Of a DNA stretch of 51,894 bases, positions 44,333-51,894 are shown one piece after another (within the stretch, counting starts at the first letter, position 1; every line of letters starts with the position of its first letter). The notes under the pieces were generated by a model. That model made no database searches and was not told where the DNA came from. It was given only the letters and a program-made list of their open reading frames with translations. Both the position numbers and the translations under genes were made by a program. Origin of the DNA: Azonexus sp. (GTDB taxonomy: Bacteria; Pseudomonadota; Gammaproteobacteria; Burkholderiales; Rhodocyclaceae); contig JAITMS010000162.1 of the NCBI GenBank assembly GCA_031277255.1, positions 1 to 51,894 of the forward strand, read 5' to 3'.

Positions 44333-45487
44333 ATGAACTGGCTGTTACCCGAATACATCGCCGATGCGCTACCGGCTGAAGCCGCGCGGATTGAGCGTCT
44401 GCGCCGCGCCCTGCTCGACCATTTCAGGCTGCGCGGTTATGAATACGTCATGCCGCCGATGCTGCAATACCTGGAGTCCTTGCTGACGGGGACGGGGCAG
44501 GATCTGAACCTGCGCACCTTCAAGCTGGTCGACCAGCTTTCCGGCCGCAGCCTTGGCGTGCGCGCCGACATCACGCCGCAGGCGGCGCGGATCGACGCCC
44601 ATCTGCTCAACCAGACGGGCGTGACCCGGCTGTGTTACTGCGGCACGGTGCTGCACACCCTGCCCGCCAGCGTCTCGGCGGGCCGCGAACCCTTGCAGAT
44701 GGGCGCTGAACTCTACGGTTACGCCGGGATCGAGGCCGATCTTGAAGTGATCCGCCTCCTCGCCGGAGCCTTGGCCGGGATCGAATTGCCGCTGGCCCGC
44801 ATCGACCTCGGCCACGTCGGCATTTTCCGGGCGCTGGCCGAAGCCGCCGGACTGCCGTCGGAAGACGAAGACCATCTCCTCACCCTGCTGCAAACCAAGG
44901 ACAGGCCGGGGCTGGCCGCCGCCTGCGCGACGCTGCCCGCGCCGTGGCGCGAAGCCTTGCTCTTGCTGCCACGGCTTTACGGCGGCGTCGAGGTCATCGA
45001 CCTGGCCCGCGCCGCCTTGCCGCCGCTGCCCGCCATCGCCGCCGCGCTCGATGGCTTGCGCCACATTTTTGCCGCCGCGCCGGAATTGCCGCTGTCGGTC
45101 GATCTTTCCGACCTGCGCGGCTACCACTATCACAACGGCGTCGTCTTTGCCGCCTACGCCGCCGCTTATCCGGCGGCGATCGCCCTCGGCGGACGTTACG
45201 ACGGCGCGGGCCGGGCTTTTGGCCGGGCGCGTCCGGCCACCGGCTTTTCCTTCGATTTGCGCGAAGCCGCCCGGCTGGTTCCGGCCATGCCGCTGGCAGG
45301 CGCGATTTTGGCTCCGGCGGCGGGAGTGGACGCCGGGCACAAGGCCGAACTCGCTGCCCGCATCGCCGCGCTGCGCGCCGAGGGCGAAATCGTCATCGAA
45401 CAACTGCCGCATGAGGCTGAAGGGCCGCTGTGCGACCGTAAACTGATCTGGGTTGGCGACAACTGGATGATCGAAACAAAGGATTGA
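44333..45487 (+). CDS. hisZ: ATP phosphoribosyltransferase regulatory subunit HisZ
   Basis: 384 residues. A histidyl-tRNA synthetase paralogue that lacks the anticodon-binding domain and instead activates the short HisG. It keeps class II-like blocks ([55 protein letters not shown]) but not a complete aminoacylation site. The ATG at 44333 is chosen over the TTG at 44330. HisG is not in this window. Confidence 0.94.
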   Translation: MNWLLPEYIADALPAEAARIERLRRALLDHFRLRGYEYVMPPMLQYLESLLTGTGQDLNLRTFKLVDQLSGRSLGVRADITPQAARIDAHLLNQTGVTRLCYCGTVLHTLPASVSAGREPLQMGAELYGYAGIEADLEVIRLLAGALAGIELPLARIDLGHVGIFRALAEAAGLPSEDEDHLLTLLQTKDRPGLAAACATLPAPWREALLLLPRLYGGVEVIDLARAALPPLPAIAAALDGLRHIFAAAPELPLSVDLSDLRGYHYHNGVVFAAYAAAYPAAIALGGRYDGAGRAFGRARPATGFSFDLREAARLVPAMPLAGAILAPAAGVDAGHKAELAARIAALRAEGEIVIEQLPHEAEGPLCDRKLIWVGDNWMIETKD

Positions 45488-46798
<1,311 letters not shown>

Positions 46799-46825
46799 CC
46801 CCCTCCCGGCAGTACAGGGAGATTG

Positions 46826-47233
46826 TCAGTGTGTTTTTAACTCGGCCAGCAAGTCGGGGTGATGATCGAGCAGGCGGAACAGGTTGATTACCGCCGCCAC
46901 CGGCTTGGCCTGACCGCGTTCGTAACGGGAAAAAGCATTTTTTCCTCCGCCTGCCAGTTGCGCCGCTTCCATCTGGGTCAATTTCAGTTTCTTGCGGATA
47001 CGCGAAAGTTCCGCCGCCTCTGCCCTATCCACGCGGTCACGAAAGGCCAGCCAGGCGTTTTCTTCTGTCGCGTCGAACGTGACAAAACCTTCCGCGCATT
47101 GGTCACAAAACGCGCCATGCGCTTCTGCCGTGAAGCTTTTTCCCTTGTACGTTTCGGTCACTGCTTTAACGCCGTCGCGCAGTGTTCCCGCCCCGCATAG
47201 CGGACAAGGCTTTTCATTCCATTGACTTGCCAT
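46826..47233 (-). CDS. mqsA: MqsA-type antitoxin (zinc finger plus HTH)
   Basis: 135 residues from ATG 47231-47233. The N-terminal zinc site has two CxxC pairs: PCPLCGAG and FCDQCAEGF. The C-terminal XRE-type HTH has KLTQMEAAQLAGGGKNAFSR followed by YERGQ, as in MqsA/YgiT, where an asparagine in the recognition helix contacts DNA. It neutralises MqsR and represses the operon, probably through the palindrome at 47545-47561. It directly follows mqsR (1 base gap). Convergent with purA, 27 bp apart. Confidence 0.92.
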   Translation of the reverse strand: MASQWNEKPCPLCGAGTLRDGVKAVTETYKGKSFTAEAHGAFCDQCAEGFVTFDATEENAWLAFRDRVDRAEAAELSRIRKKLKLTQMEAAQLAGGGKNAFSRYERGQAKPVAAVINLFRLLDHHPDLLAELKTH

Positions 47234-47234
47234 G

Positions 47235-47534
47235 TCATAACTCCTTGAACGAAACCACAAAATAATCGCCCGCCTGCTGAAACTTGATGTAAAGGCCCAG
47301 GCTCTGCCACCATCCGTGGTACATATCTTGCCAGACACGATGATCGGCATGGGTCGTCATGCTCTTGTAAAAGTCCCGGCGAGTCAGACTTCGCACCACC
47401 GTCAAGGCGTCTGCCTGCGCCATGCCGACCGCCCGGATCCCGCTTCTGGCGGATGCTGTCAGATTCATCGCCGGCACGGTTGTCATCTGTGCCTGTATCT
47501 CGGCCAGCGGGTAGTGGGGCGTATATTTCTCCAT
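47235..47534 (-). CDS. mqsR: MqsR-type mRNA interferase toxin
   Basis: 99 residues, the normal size for MqsR. Family motifs: MEKYTPHYPLAEIQAQM at the N-terminus, SLTRRDFYKSMTTHADHRVW in the middle and YFVVSFKEL at the end. By family knowledge it cleaves mRNA at GCU when MqsA is degraded. Toxin-first order, as in E. coli mqsRA. Placed between purA and the tRNA-Leu gene, a typical landing spot for small accessory modules. Confidence 0.92.
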   Translation of the reverse strand: MEKYTPHYPLAEIQAQMTTVPAMNLTASARSGIRAVGMAQADALTVVRSLTRRDFYKSMTTHADHRVWQDMYHGWWQSLGLYIKFQQAGDYFVVSFKEL

Positions 47535-47544
47535 AGGCCAAATT

Positions 47545-47561
47545 ATCCCCTGATAGGGGAT
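47545..47561 (-). promoter_or_regulatory. Palindromic operator of mqsRA
   Basis: ATCCCCTGATAGGGGAT: a perfect 7 bp inverted repeat with a 3 bp centre, 10 bp upstream of the mqsR start. The sequence differs from the E. coli MqsA site, so recognition should be adapted. No other function is obvious. Confidence 0.7.
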
Positions 47562-47658
47562 TTAATCAAGCGCGCAAGCGCCTGTGACGACCCGGTCGAA
47601 CATGCCTGAAAGAGCGTTGACCACCGGGGAACTGACGGGATGGCGTGGCCTGGATAGC

Positions 47659-47682
47659 AAAAAACCGGCTCAAGGCCGGTTT
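47659..47682 (-). terminator. Rho-independent terminator of the tRNA-Leu gene
   Basis: Minus strand: AACCGGC-cttga-GCCGGTT (47681-47663) followed by a T run (47664-47659). It lies 62 bp downstream of the tRNA 3' end on the same strand. Confidence 0.8.
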
Positions 47683-47743
47683 GTTTTGCCGAATGAATCG
47701 GGGAATTGCGGAACGGTGTTAGTATCCACTTCCCCCAAATCGC

Positions 47744-47828
<85 letters not shown>

Positions 47829-47866
47829 CGGTTGCGAAGGGCGCTATTTTAGAGAAAGAAAAATAA

Positions 47867-50110
47867 GTGTCAATGAAAAAACTGTCCAAGATCCGCCGGG
47901 CTGATCCTTTCCTGGAGCGGGAGAGGGCGCGTTACGAGCAGCCGTTACCGTCGCGCGAGTATGTGATGCAGTTGCTGGCCGAGCAGGGGCGGCCCCTTGG
48001 TTTTGGCGAATTGATCCCCTTGCTCGACATCGCCAGCGGCGAGCGCGACAGTTTTCTGCGCCGCCTGGGGGCGATGGAGCGCGAGGGGCAGTTGTTGCGC
48101 AACCGCAAGGGCGCTTACATCCTGCCTGAGCGGGCCAGTCTGACGGCGGGCAAGATCATGGGCCATGCCGATGGCTATGGCTTTTTGATCCCTGATGACG
48201 GCAGCGCCGACATTTTTCTCGATCAGCGCCAGATGGGCAAAGTGCTGCATGGCGACCGGGCGCTGGTGCGGATCATCGGCCTTGATCGCAAGGGGCGGCC
48301 CGAAGGCAGCATTGTCGAAGTCACCGAGCGGGCCAATACGCGGCTCGTTGGCCGGGTTCTGATCGAGCATGGCGTGGTTTTCGTCGCCCCGGAAAACCGG
48401 CGCATCGCGCAGGACATCCTGATTCCCCCTGCCGCGCCGGAGAAAAAAGGCCGCAAAAAGACGCCCGCGGCGGCGTCCGGCCAGGTGGTGATGGTTGAAA
48501 TCATCGAGCAGCCGACCAAGGTTTCCCAGCCCATTGGCCGCATTGTCGAAGTGCTCGGCAATTACGCCGATCCCGGCATGGAGATCGACATCGCGCTGAG
48601 GAAGCACGATCTGCCGTTTGTCTTTTCGCCCGCGGCAGAAACCGAGAACAAGGCGCTGCCAACCAAGGTGAAGAAGGCCGAACGCGCGGGCCGCGAGGAT
48701 TTGCGGGAGCTGCCGCTGGTCACCATCGACGGCGAAACGGCGCGGGATTTCGACGATGCCGTTTATTGCGAGAAAAAAGGGCGCGGCTGGCGGCTGGTGG
48801 TCGCTATCGCCGACGTTTCGCATTATGTCAGGCCGGGCATGGCGCTCGACCGGGAGGCGATGGAACGCGGCAACTCGGTCTATTTCCCGCGGCGCGTCAT
48901 CCCGATGCTGCCGGAAAAACTCTCCAACGGCATCTGCTCGCTCAATCCCGCTGTCGAGCGGCTGGCGATGGTCTGCGACATGAGCATCAGCGGCGGCGGC
49001 CAGGTCGGCGCTTACCGTTTTTATCCCGCCGTTTTCCGTTCTCACGCCCGCTTGACCTACGATCAGGTCTGGGCCTGGCTCTCCGGCGCGGCGAAACCGG
49101 GCGACGCGACGGGCCGGGCGCTGTTGCCGCATCTCAAAAACCTCCACCAACTGTTTCAGGCGCTGCGGAAGGCGCGCTGGGCGCGCGGCGCAATCGACTT
49201 CGAGACGACCGAAACGCAAATGCTGTTCAACGATCAAGGCAAGATCGCCAACATCGTGCCGGTCATCCGCAATGACGCGCACCGCTTGATCGAGGAGTGC
49301 ATGTTGGCGGCCAATGTCTGCGCTTCCGACTTTCTCGCCGGACACCAGCAGACCTGCCTCTATCGCATCCACGCCGGGCCGTCGGCGGAAAAACTCAAGA
49401 ACCTGCGCGCCTTTCTCGGCGAATTCGGCCTGGCGCTGGGCGGCGGCGACGATCCACGAGCCAGGGATTACGCCGCGCTCCTGGAAAAAATCAAGCAGCG
49501 CCCGGATTTCCAGTTGCTGCAAACGGTCATGCTGCGCTCGCTCAAACAGGCCATGTACAGCCCCGACAACGTCGGCCACTTTGGGCTGGCCTACGAGCAT
49601 TACACGCACTTCACCTCGCCCATCCGGCGCTATCCCGATTTGCTTGTGCATCGGGCGATCAAGGCCGTGCTGGCGGGCGAAAAATACACGCCTGCCGGTT
49701 CCTGGGACGACATCGGCCTGCACTGCTCGGCCACCGAGCGGCGCGCCGACGAAGCGACGCGCGATGTCGAAAACTGGTTGAAGTGCTACTTCATGCAGGA
49801 GCGCATCGGCGAAGTATTCGACGGCACCATTTCGGCGGTCACCGGCTTTGGCGTCTTCGTCGCGCTGGATGCCATTTACATCGAAGGGCTGGTGCATGTC
49901 TCCGATCTGGGCGAGGATTATTTCCAGTTCGACAACATCAAACACCAGATGCTCGGCGAACGCACCGGCCAGCGTTACCGCCTCGGCGACCGGGTGCGCG
50001 TCAAGCTGGTGCGGGCCGATCTCGAAAGCAACAAGATCGACTTCGTGCTGGCGCGTGAGAGCGGCGAGACAGCGGGCGGACGGCGCGGCAAGGCGGCGCG
50101 GCGGCGTTGA
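47867..50110 (+). CDS. rnr: Ribonuclease R
   Basis: 747 residues from GTG 47867 (spacing to AGAGAAAG is good); ATG 47873 is the alternative. A 3'-5' exoribonuclease able to degrade structured RNA, active in stress, tmRNA-linked decay and rRNA quality control. N-terminal HTH-like region (about 20-90), cold-shock domains with AGKIMGHADGYGFLIPDDGS, the RNB core with VTIDGETARDFDDAVYCEKK (metal aspartates), FTSPIRRYPDLLVHR, and a C-terminal S1 domain (GTISAVTGFGVFVALDAIYI) with a basic tail RRGKAARRR. Confidence 0.96.
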   Translation: MSMKKLSKIRRADPFLERERARYEQPLPSREYVMQLLAEQGRPLGFGELIPLLDIASGERDSFLRRLGAMEREGQLLRNRKGAYILPERASLTAGKIMGHADGYGFLIPDDGSADIFLDQRQMGKVLHGDRALVRIIGLDRKGRPEGSIVEVTERANTRLVGRVLIEHGVVFVAPENRRIAQDILIPPAAPEKKGRKKTPAAASGQVVMVEIIEQPTKVSQPIGRIVEVLGNYADPGMEIDIALRKHDLPFVFSPAAETENKALPTKVKKAERAGREDLRELPLVTIDGETARDFDDAVYCEKKGRGWRLVVAIADVSHYVRPGMALDREAMERGNSVYFPRRVIPMLPEKLSNGICSLNPAVERLAMVCDMSISGGGQVGAYRFYPAVFRSHARLTYDQVWAWLSGAAKPGDATGRALLPHLKNLHQLFQALRKARWARGAIDFETTETQMLFNDQGKIANIVPVIRNDAHRLIEECMLAANVCASDFLAGHQQTCLYRIHAGPSAEKLKNLRAFLGEFGLALGGGDDPRARDYAALLEKIKQRPDFQLLQTVMLRSLKQAMYSPDNVGHFGLAYEHYTHFTSPIRRYPDLLVHRAIKAVLAGEKYTPAGSWDDIGLHCSATERRADEATRDVENWLKCYFMQERIGEVFDGTISAVTGFGVFVALDAIYIEGLVHVSDLGEDYFQFDNIKHQMLGERTGQRYRLGDRVRVKLVRADLESNKIDFVLARESGETAGGRRGKAARRR

Positions 50111-50171
50111 TTCGGGCGTGGCGGCGCAGGAACTCAGCCGACAGGCGCTGGGGTGACATAATTGCACGAAT

Positions 50172-50200
50172 TTGATAAATATAGTAAATAATCATATAAT
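50172..50200 (+). promoter_or_regulatory. Strong sigma70 promoter of the hemerythrin gene
   Basis: TTGATA (50172-50177), 17 bp spacer, perfect TATAAT (50195-50200) in a distinctly AT-rich stretch. Transcription would begin near 50207, giving a leader of about 38 nt. Confidence 0.8.
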
Positions 50201-50244
50201 TAGCGCGTACAATGTTAGTTTTGACAAAAGACGGAGCGGCCATC

Positions 50245-50802
50245 ATGGATCACCAAGCGCACCCGGACAAGCCGGTCTGTGAAGACCGCGCCGATGTCTT
50301 GTTGCCGTTGCCGACCGATCTGCCGCCGGAACTGCTGACCGGCCACCCCCAGCTTGACGCCGAGCATCGCCTGTTGATGGCCAACATCGTCAATCTGCGC
50401 CAGTTGTGCGTCAAAAATCTTGCCTGCGCTGACTGCGGCTGCTGCCCGGCAAGCCAGCGTCAGCATTGCGAAAGCCATCTGGTCGCCATGCTGGGCGATT
50501 TGCTGTCCTTCATCCTGGAGCACTTCCGGGCCGAGGAGGAGATCATGCGCAAATCGCTGCTGCTGATGGTCGACCGCGACGTTTGCCAGGCGCACATGGA
50601 AGATCATGCGCTGATTTCCCTCAAGGTGCAGGAAATTGTCGCCGCCCTCGACCCCTTGCGCACTGTTGTCCTCCTCCGCGAACTCGATGTCCTCTTGCGC
50701 CGCTGGGTGAACAATCACAGCGCCCTGCACGACGCGCTGCTGGTCCGCTGGCTGAGGCGGGATCAGAGGACGGAGGACAGAGGACAGAAGACAGAGGGGT
50801 AA
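50245..50802 (+). CDS. Bacteriohemerythrin-type protein with a cysteine cluster
   Basis: 185 residues from ATG 50245, which has GGAG upstream; the ATG at 50212 would start almost at the predicted +1 and lacks a ribosome site. Diiron ligand pattern: H34, H93-xxx-E97, H117-xxx-H121 and H158-xxxx-D163. This binds O2 in relatives and may act in oxygen sensing or storage. Between the first and second ligand helices is a cysteine-rich insert, C55, C61, C64, C66, C67 and C75, which could bind a metal or act in redox. The last 11 residues (RTEDRGQKTEG) and the stop are supplied by a 7 bp tandem repeat. Stand-alone gene with its own promoter. Confidence 0.87.
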   Translation: MDHQAHPDKPVCEDRADVLLPLPTDLPPELLTGHPQLDAEHRLLMANIVNLRQLCVKNLACADCGCCPASQRQHCESHLVAMLGDLLSFILEHFRAEEEIMRKSLLLMVDRDVCQAHMEDHALISLKVQEIVAALDPLRTVVLLRELDVLLRRWVNNHSALHDALLVRWLRRDQRTEDRGQKTEG

Positions 50803-50947
50803 GCAGTGGACAGTCATCAGTCATTTTGCGGCGGCGCGATCCCCATCCCCGACGCTTTCCCGCAAACGGCAAGGCGGGCCTGTGCCGCTAACCAACTGGC
50901 AACAGACCACCCTTCTGTCCTCTGTCTTCTGTCCTCTGTCCTCTGAT
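50763..50947. repeat. Heptameric repeats in inverted orientation around a 110 bp spacer
   Basis: The left arm (50763-50798) begins TCAGAGGACGGAGGACAGAG and the right arm (50911-50947) is the inverted complement, beginning on the other strand TCAGAGGACAGAGGACAGAA. Both are built of 7 bp units of the form RGARGAC and are offset by one unit. The arms supply the end of the hemerythrin gene and reach the rlmB start codon (ATG 50946). Confidence 0.85.
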
Positions 50948-51677
50948 GCTCATTTACGGCTTTCACGCGGTCACTGCCAAGCTGCGTCACGATCCGGCGG
51001 CGGTCAAGGAAATCATCATCGACCAGAGCCGCCGCGATGGTCGCGTCCGTGATCTGCTGGCCCATGCCGAACTGCAAAAGGTGCGCGTCATTGCCGCCGA
51101 CGCCCAAAGGCTCGACGGCATGGCGCCGGGGGCGCGGCATCAGGGGGTGGTGGCCCGCGTCGAAGGCGGCAGGAAGCTGGCGCGTCTCGATGACGTGCTC
51201 GATACCCTGACTGAACCGGCTTTTCTGCTGCTGCTCGATGGCGTTACCGATCCGCGCAATCTCGGCGCCTGTCTGCGCGTTGCCGATGCCGCGGGCGTTC
51301 ATGTGGTGATTGCGCCGAAAGACCGCGCCGCCGGTCTGACCGACGCCGCCGCCAAAACCGCCAGCGGCGCTGCCGAAACCGTGCCTTATGTGATGGTCAC
51401 CAACCTGGCGCGAACGCTGCGCGAATTGCGGGAACGCGACATTCAGGTGATCGGCGCGGCGGGCGAAGCCGACAAAGACCTTTACGCCGCCGACTGGCCA
51501 GCGGCAACAGCCTGGGTCTTCGGCGCCGAAGGCGAAGGCATGCGCCGCCTGACGCGGGAGCATTGCGATCAACTGGTGCGCATTCCCATGCACGGCGCGG
51601 TTGCCAGCCTCAATGTCTCGGTTGCCGCTGGCGTCTGCCTCTACGAAGCCCGCCGCCGCCGTATCGGGCGGGATTGA
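50946..51677 (+). CDS. rlmB: 23S rRNA (G2251-2'-O)-methyltransferase
   Basis: 243 residues. SpoU-type trefoil-knot methyltransferase. N-terminal substrate-binding domain (LIYGFHAVTAKLRHDPAAVK), then the three SPOUT motifs: LLDGVTDPRNLGACLRVADA, WVFGAEGEGMRRL and IPMHGAVASLNVSVAAGV. The rnr-rlmB order is conserved. The start codon is the last codon of the right-hand heptamer repeat, and no clear Shine-Dalgarno is seen, so initiation may depend on that repeat. Confidence 0.95.
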   Translation: MLIYGFHAVTAKLRHDPAAVKEIIIDQSRRDGRVRDLLAHAELQKVRVIAADAQRLDGMAPGARHQGVVARVEGGRKLARLDDVLDTLTEPAFLLLLDGVTDPRNLGACLRVADAAGVHVVIAPKDRAAGLTDAAAKTASGAAETVPYVMVTNLARTLRELRERDIQVIGAAGEADKDLYAADWPAATAWVFGAEGEGMRRLTREHCDQLVRIPMHGAVASLNVSVAAGVCLYEARRRRIGRD

Positions 51678-51684
51678 TCGGGAA

Positions 51685-51726
51685 TCCGCCGTAGTTGGGC
51701 GGCGCGGGTCAAGACCCGCCCTACGG
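51685..51726 (+). repeat. GC-rich hairpin repeat after rlmB
   Basis: CCGTAGTTGGGCGG and CCGCCCTACGG are the arms (about 51688-51701 and 51716-51726), a widespread intergenic palindrome (GTAGGGCGGGT...ACCCGCCCTAC type). There is no U run, so it may protect mRNA 3' ends rather than terminate. From here to 51860 I see no gene. Confidence 0.65.
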
Positions 51727-51860
51727 CCTGACGCTGCATAGGCATCCCAATCAGTCATTCCCGCGCCCAAGCCAAAACCCCTTGTATCTTCTTTTTCATG
51801 TAGTTTGGAAGATGTTTTCGGGAAGATGTCCGTAGCCTGTATTCCCTCTGGAGGGCAGAG

Positions 51861-51894
51861 ATGTACCCCGTGGGAGAGCGTATTGCGCGGACGT
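51861..51894 (+). CDS. Possible gene start running off the window
   Basis: ATG 51861 is preceded by GGAGGG (51850-51855) at a good distance and opens MYPVGERIART to the window end. Too short to identify. Confidence 0.3.
   Translation, partial: MYPVGERIART

Noticed and set aside
44333..45487. Second histidyl-tRNA synthetase
   Set aside because: Lacks the C-terminal anticodon-binding domain and sits before purA, as HisZ does; true HisRS is at 33962.
47945..50167. 740-codon open frame on the minus strand opposite rnr
   Set aside because: Mirror of RNase R codons; no recognisable domain, while rnr has all RNB and S1 motifs.
51738..51860. Further gene before the right edge
   Set aside because: Short frames without a ribosome site or motif; only the ATG at 51861 has a plausible start signal.

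Overview
The window is a GC-rich (about 62-65 % by eye) bacterial chromosome segment. Gene content and order point to a betaproteobacterium, most likely of the Rhodocyclaceae type (Dechloromonas / Azonexus / Accumulibacter-like). Diagnostic blocks are dusB-fis-purH, amgK-murU divergent from lptD-surA-pdxA-rsmA, and the long run ndk-rlmN-pilW-rodZ-ispG-hisS-yfgM-bamB-der-(sel1)-hfq-hflX-hflK-hflC-DUF2065-hisZ-purA, followed by tRNA-Leu, rnr and rlmB. The assignment is inferred from synteny; no rRNA gene is present.

Layout. 1-0.95 kb: 3' end of an IS630-type transposase and a RelE/HigB-type toxin-antitoxin pair with a palindromic operator. 0.95-4.4 kb (minus strand): a membrane protein and a membrane-fused sugar epimerase-like protein, their likely GbsR/MarR-type regulator, and two matching operators, one in front of each transcription unit. 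4.4-12.1 kb (minus): meso-diaminopimelate dehydrogenase; purH, a membrane protein, purD, a PIN-like nuclease, hemF and an HhH protein packed nearly head to tail; dusB-fis upstream of purH, separated from it by an inverted repeat pair. 12.1-16.9 kb (minus): MenA-type prenyltransferase, an AAA ATPase, a UbiH-type hydroxylase carrying an in-frame repeat insertion, pepP. 16.9-18.3 kb: an Abi_2/AbiF-type HEPN protein, a convergent short structured RNA with its own sigma70 promoter, and a 34-codon membrane peptide gene. 18.3-26.5 kb: cell wall recycling (murU, amgK) and outer-membrane biogenesis (lptD, surA), pdxA, rsmA. 26.3-28.5 kb (minus): DUF2892 protein, Crp/Fnr regulator, exonuclease III, UspA. 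28.7-46.8 kb (plus): the conserved housekeeping run, interrupted by a 614-residue Sel1-repeat protein between der and hfq. 46.8-51.9 kb: MqsRA toxin-antitoxin, tRNA-Leu(CAG), rnr, a bacteriohemerythrin whose tail is made by a repeat, rlmB, and a gene start at the edge.

Most of the window is core metabolism and envelope/RNA housekeeping. The accessory content sits as small modules in the gaps between core genes: two protein toxin-antitoxin pairs, one probable toxin plus RNA-antitoxin pair (AbiF/abiF RNA), an AAA ATPase, a Sel1 protein and several repeat families. The strongest candidate for an uncommon system is the abiF locus at 17058-18163: Abi_2/AbiF HEPN proteins are considered the ancestors of Cas13 and are reported to be paired with a structured RNA, and here a canonical promoter and an almost wholly base-paired RNA ending in a U run lie directly beside the gene.
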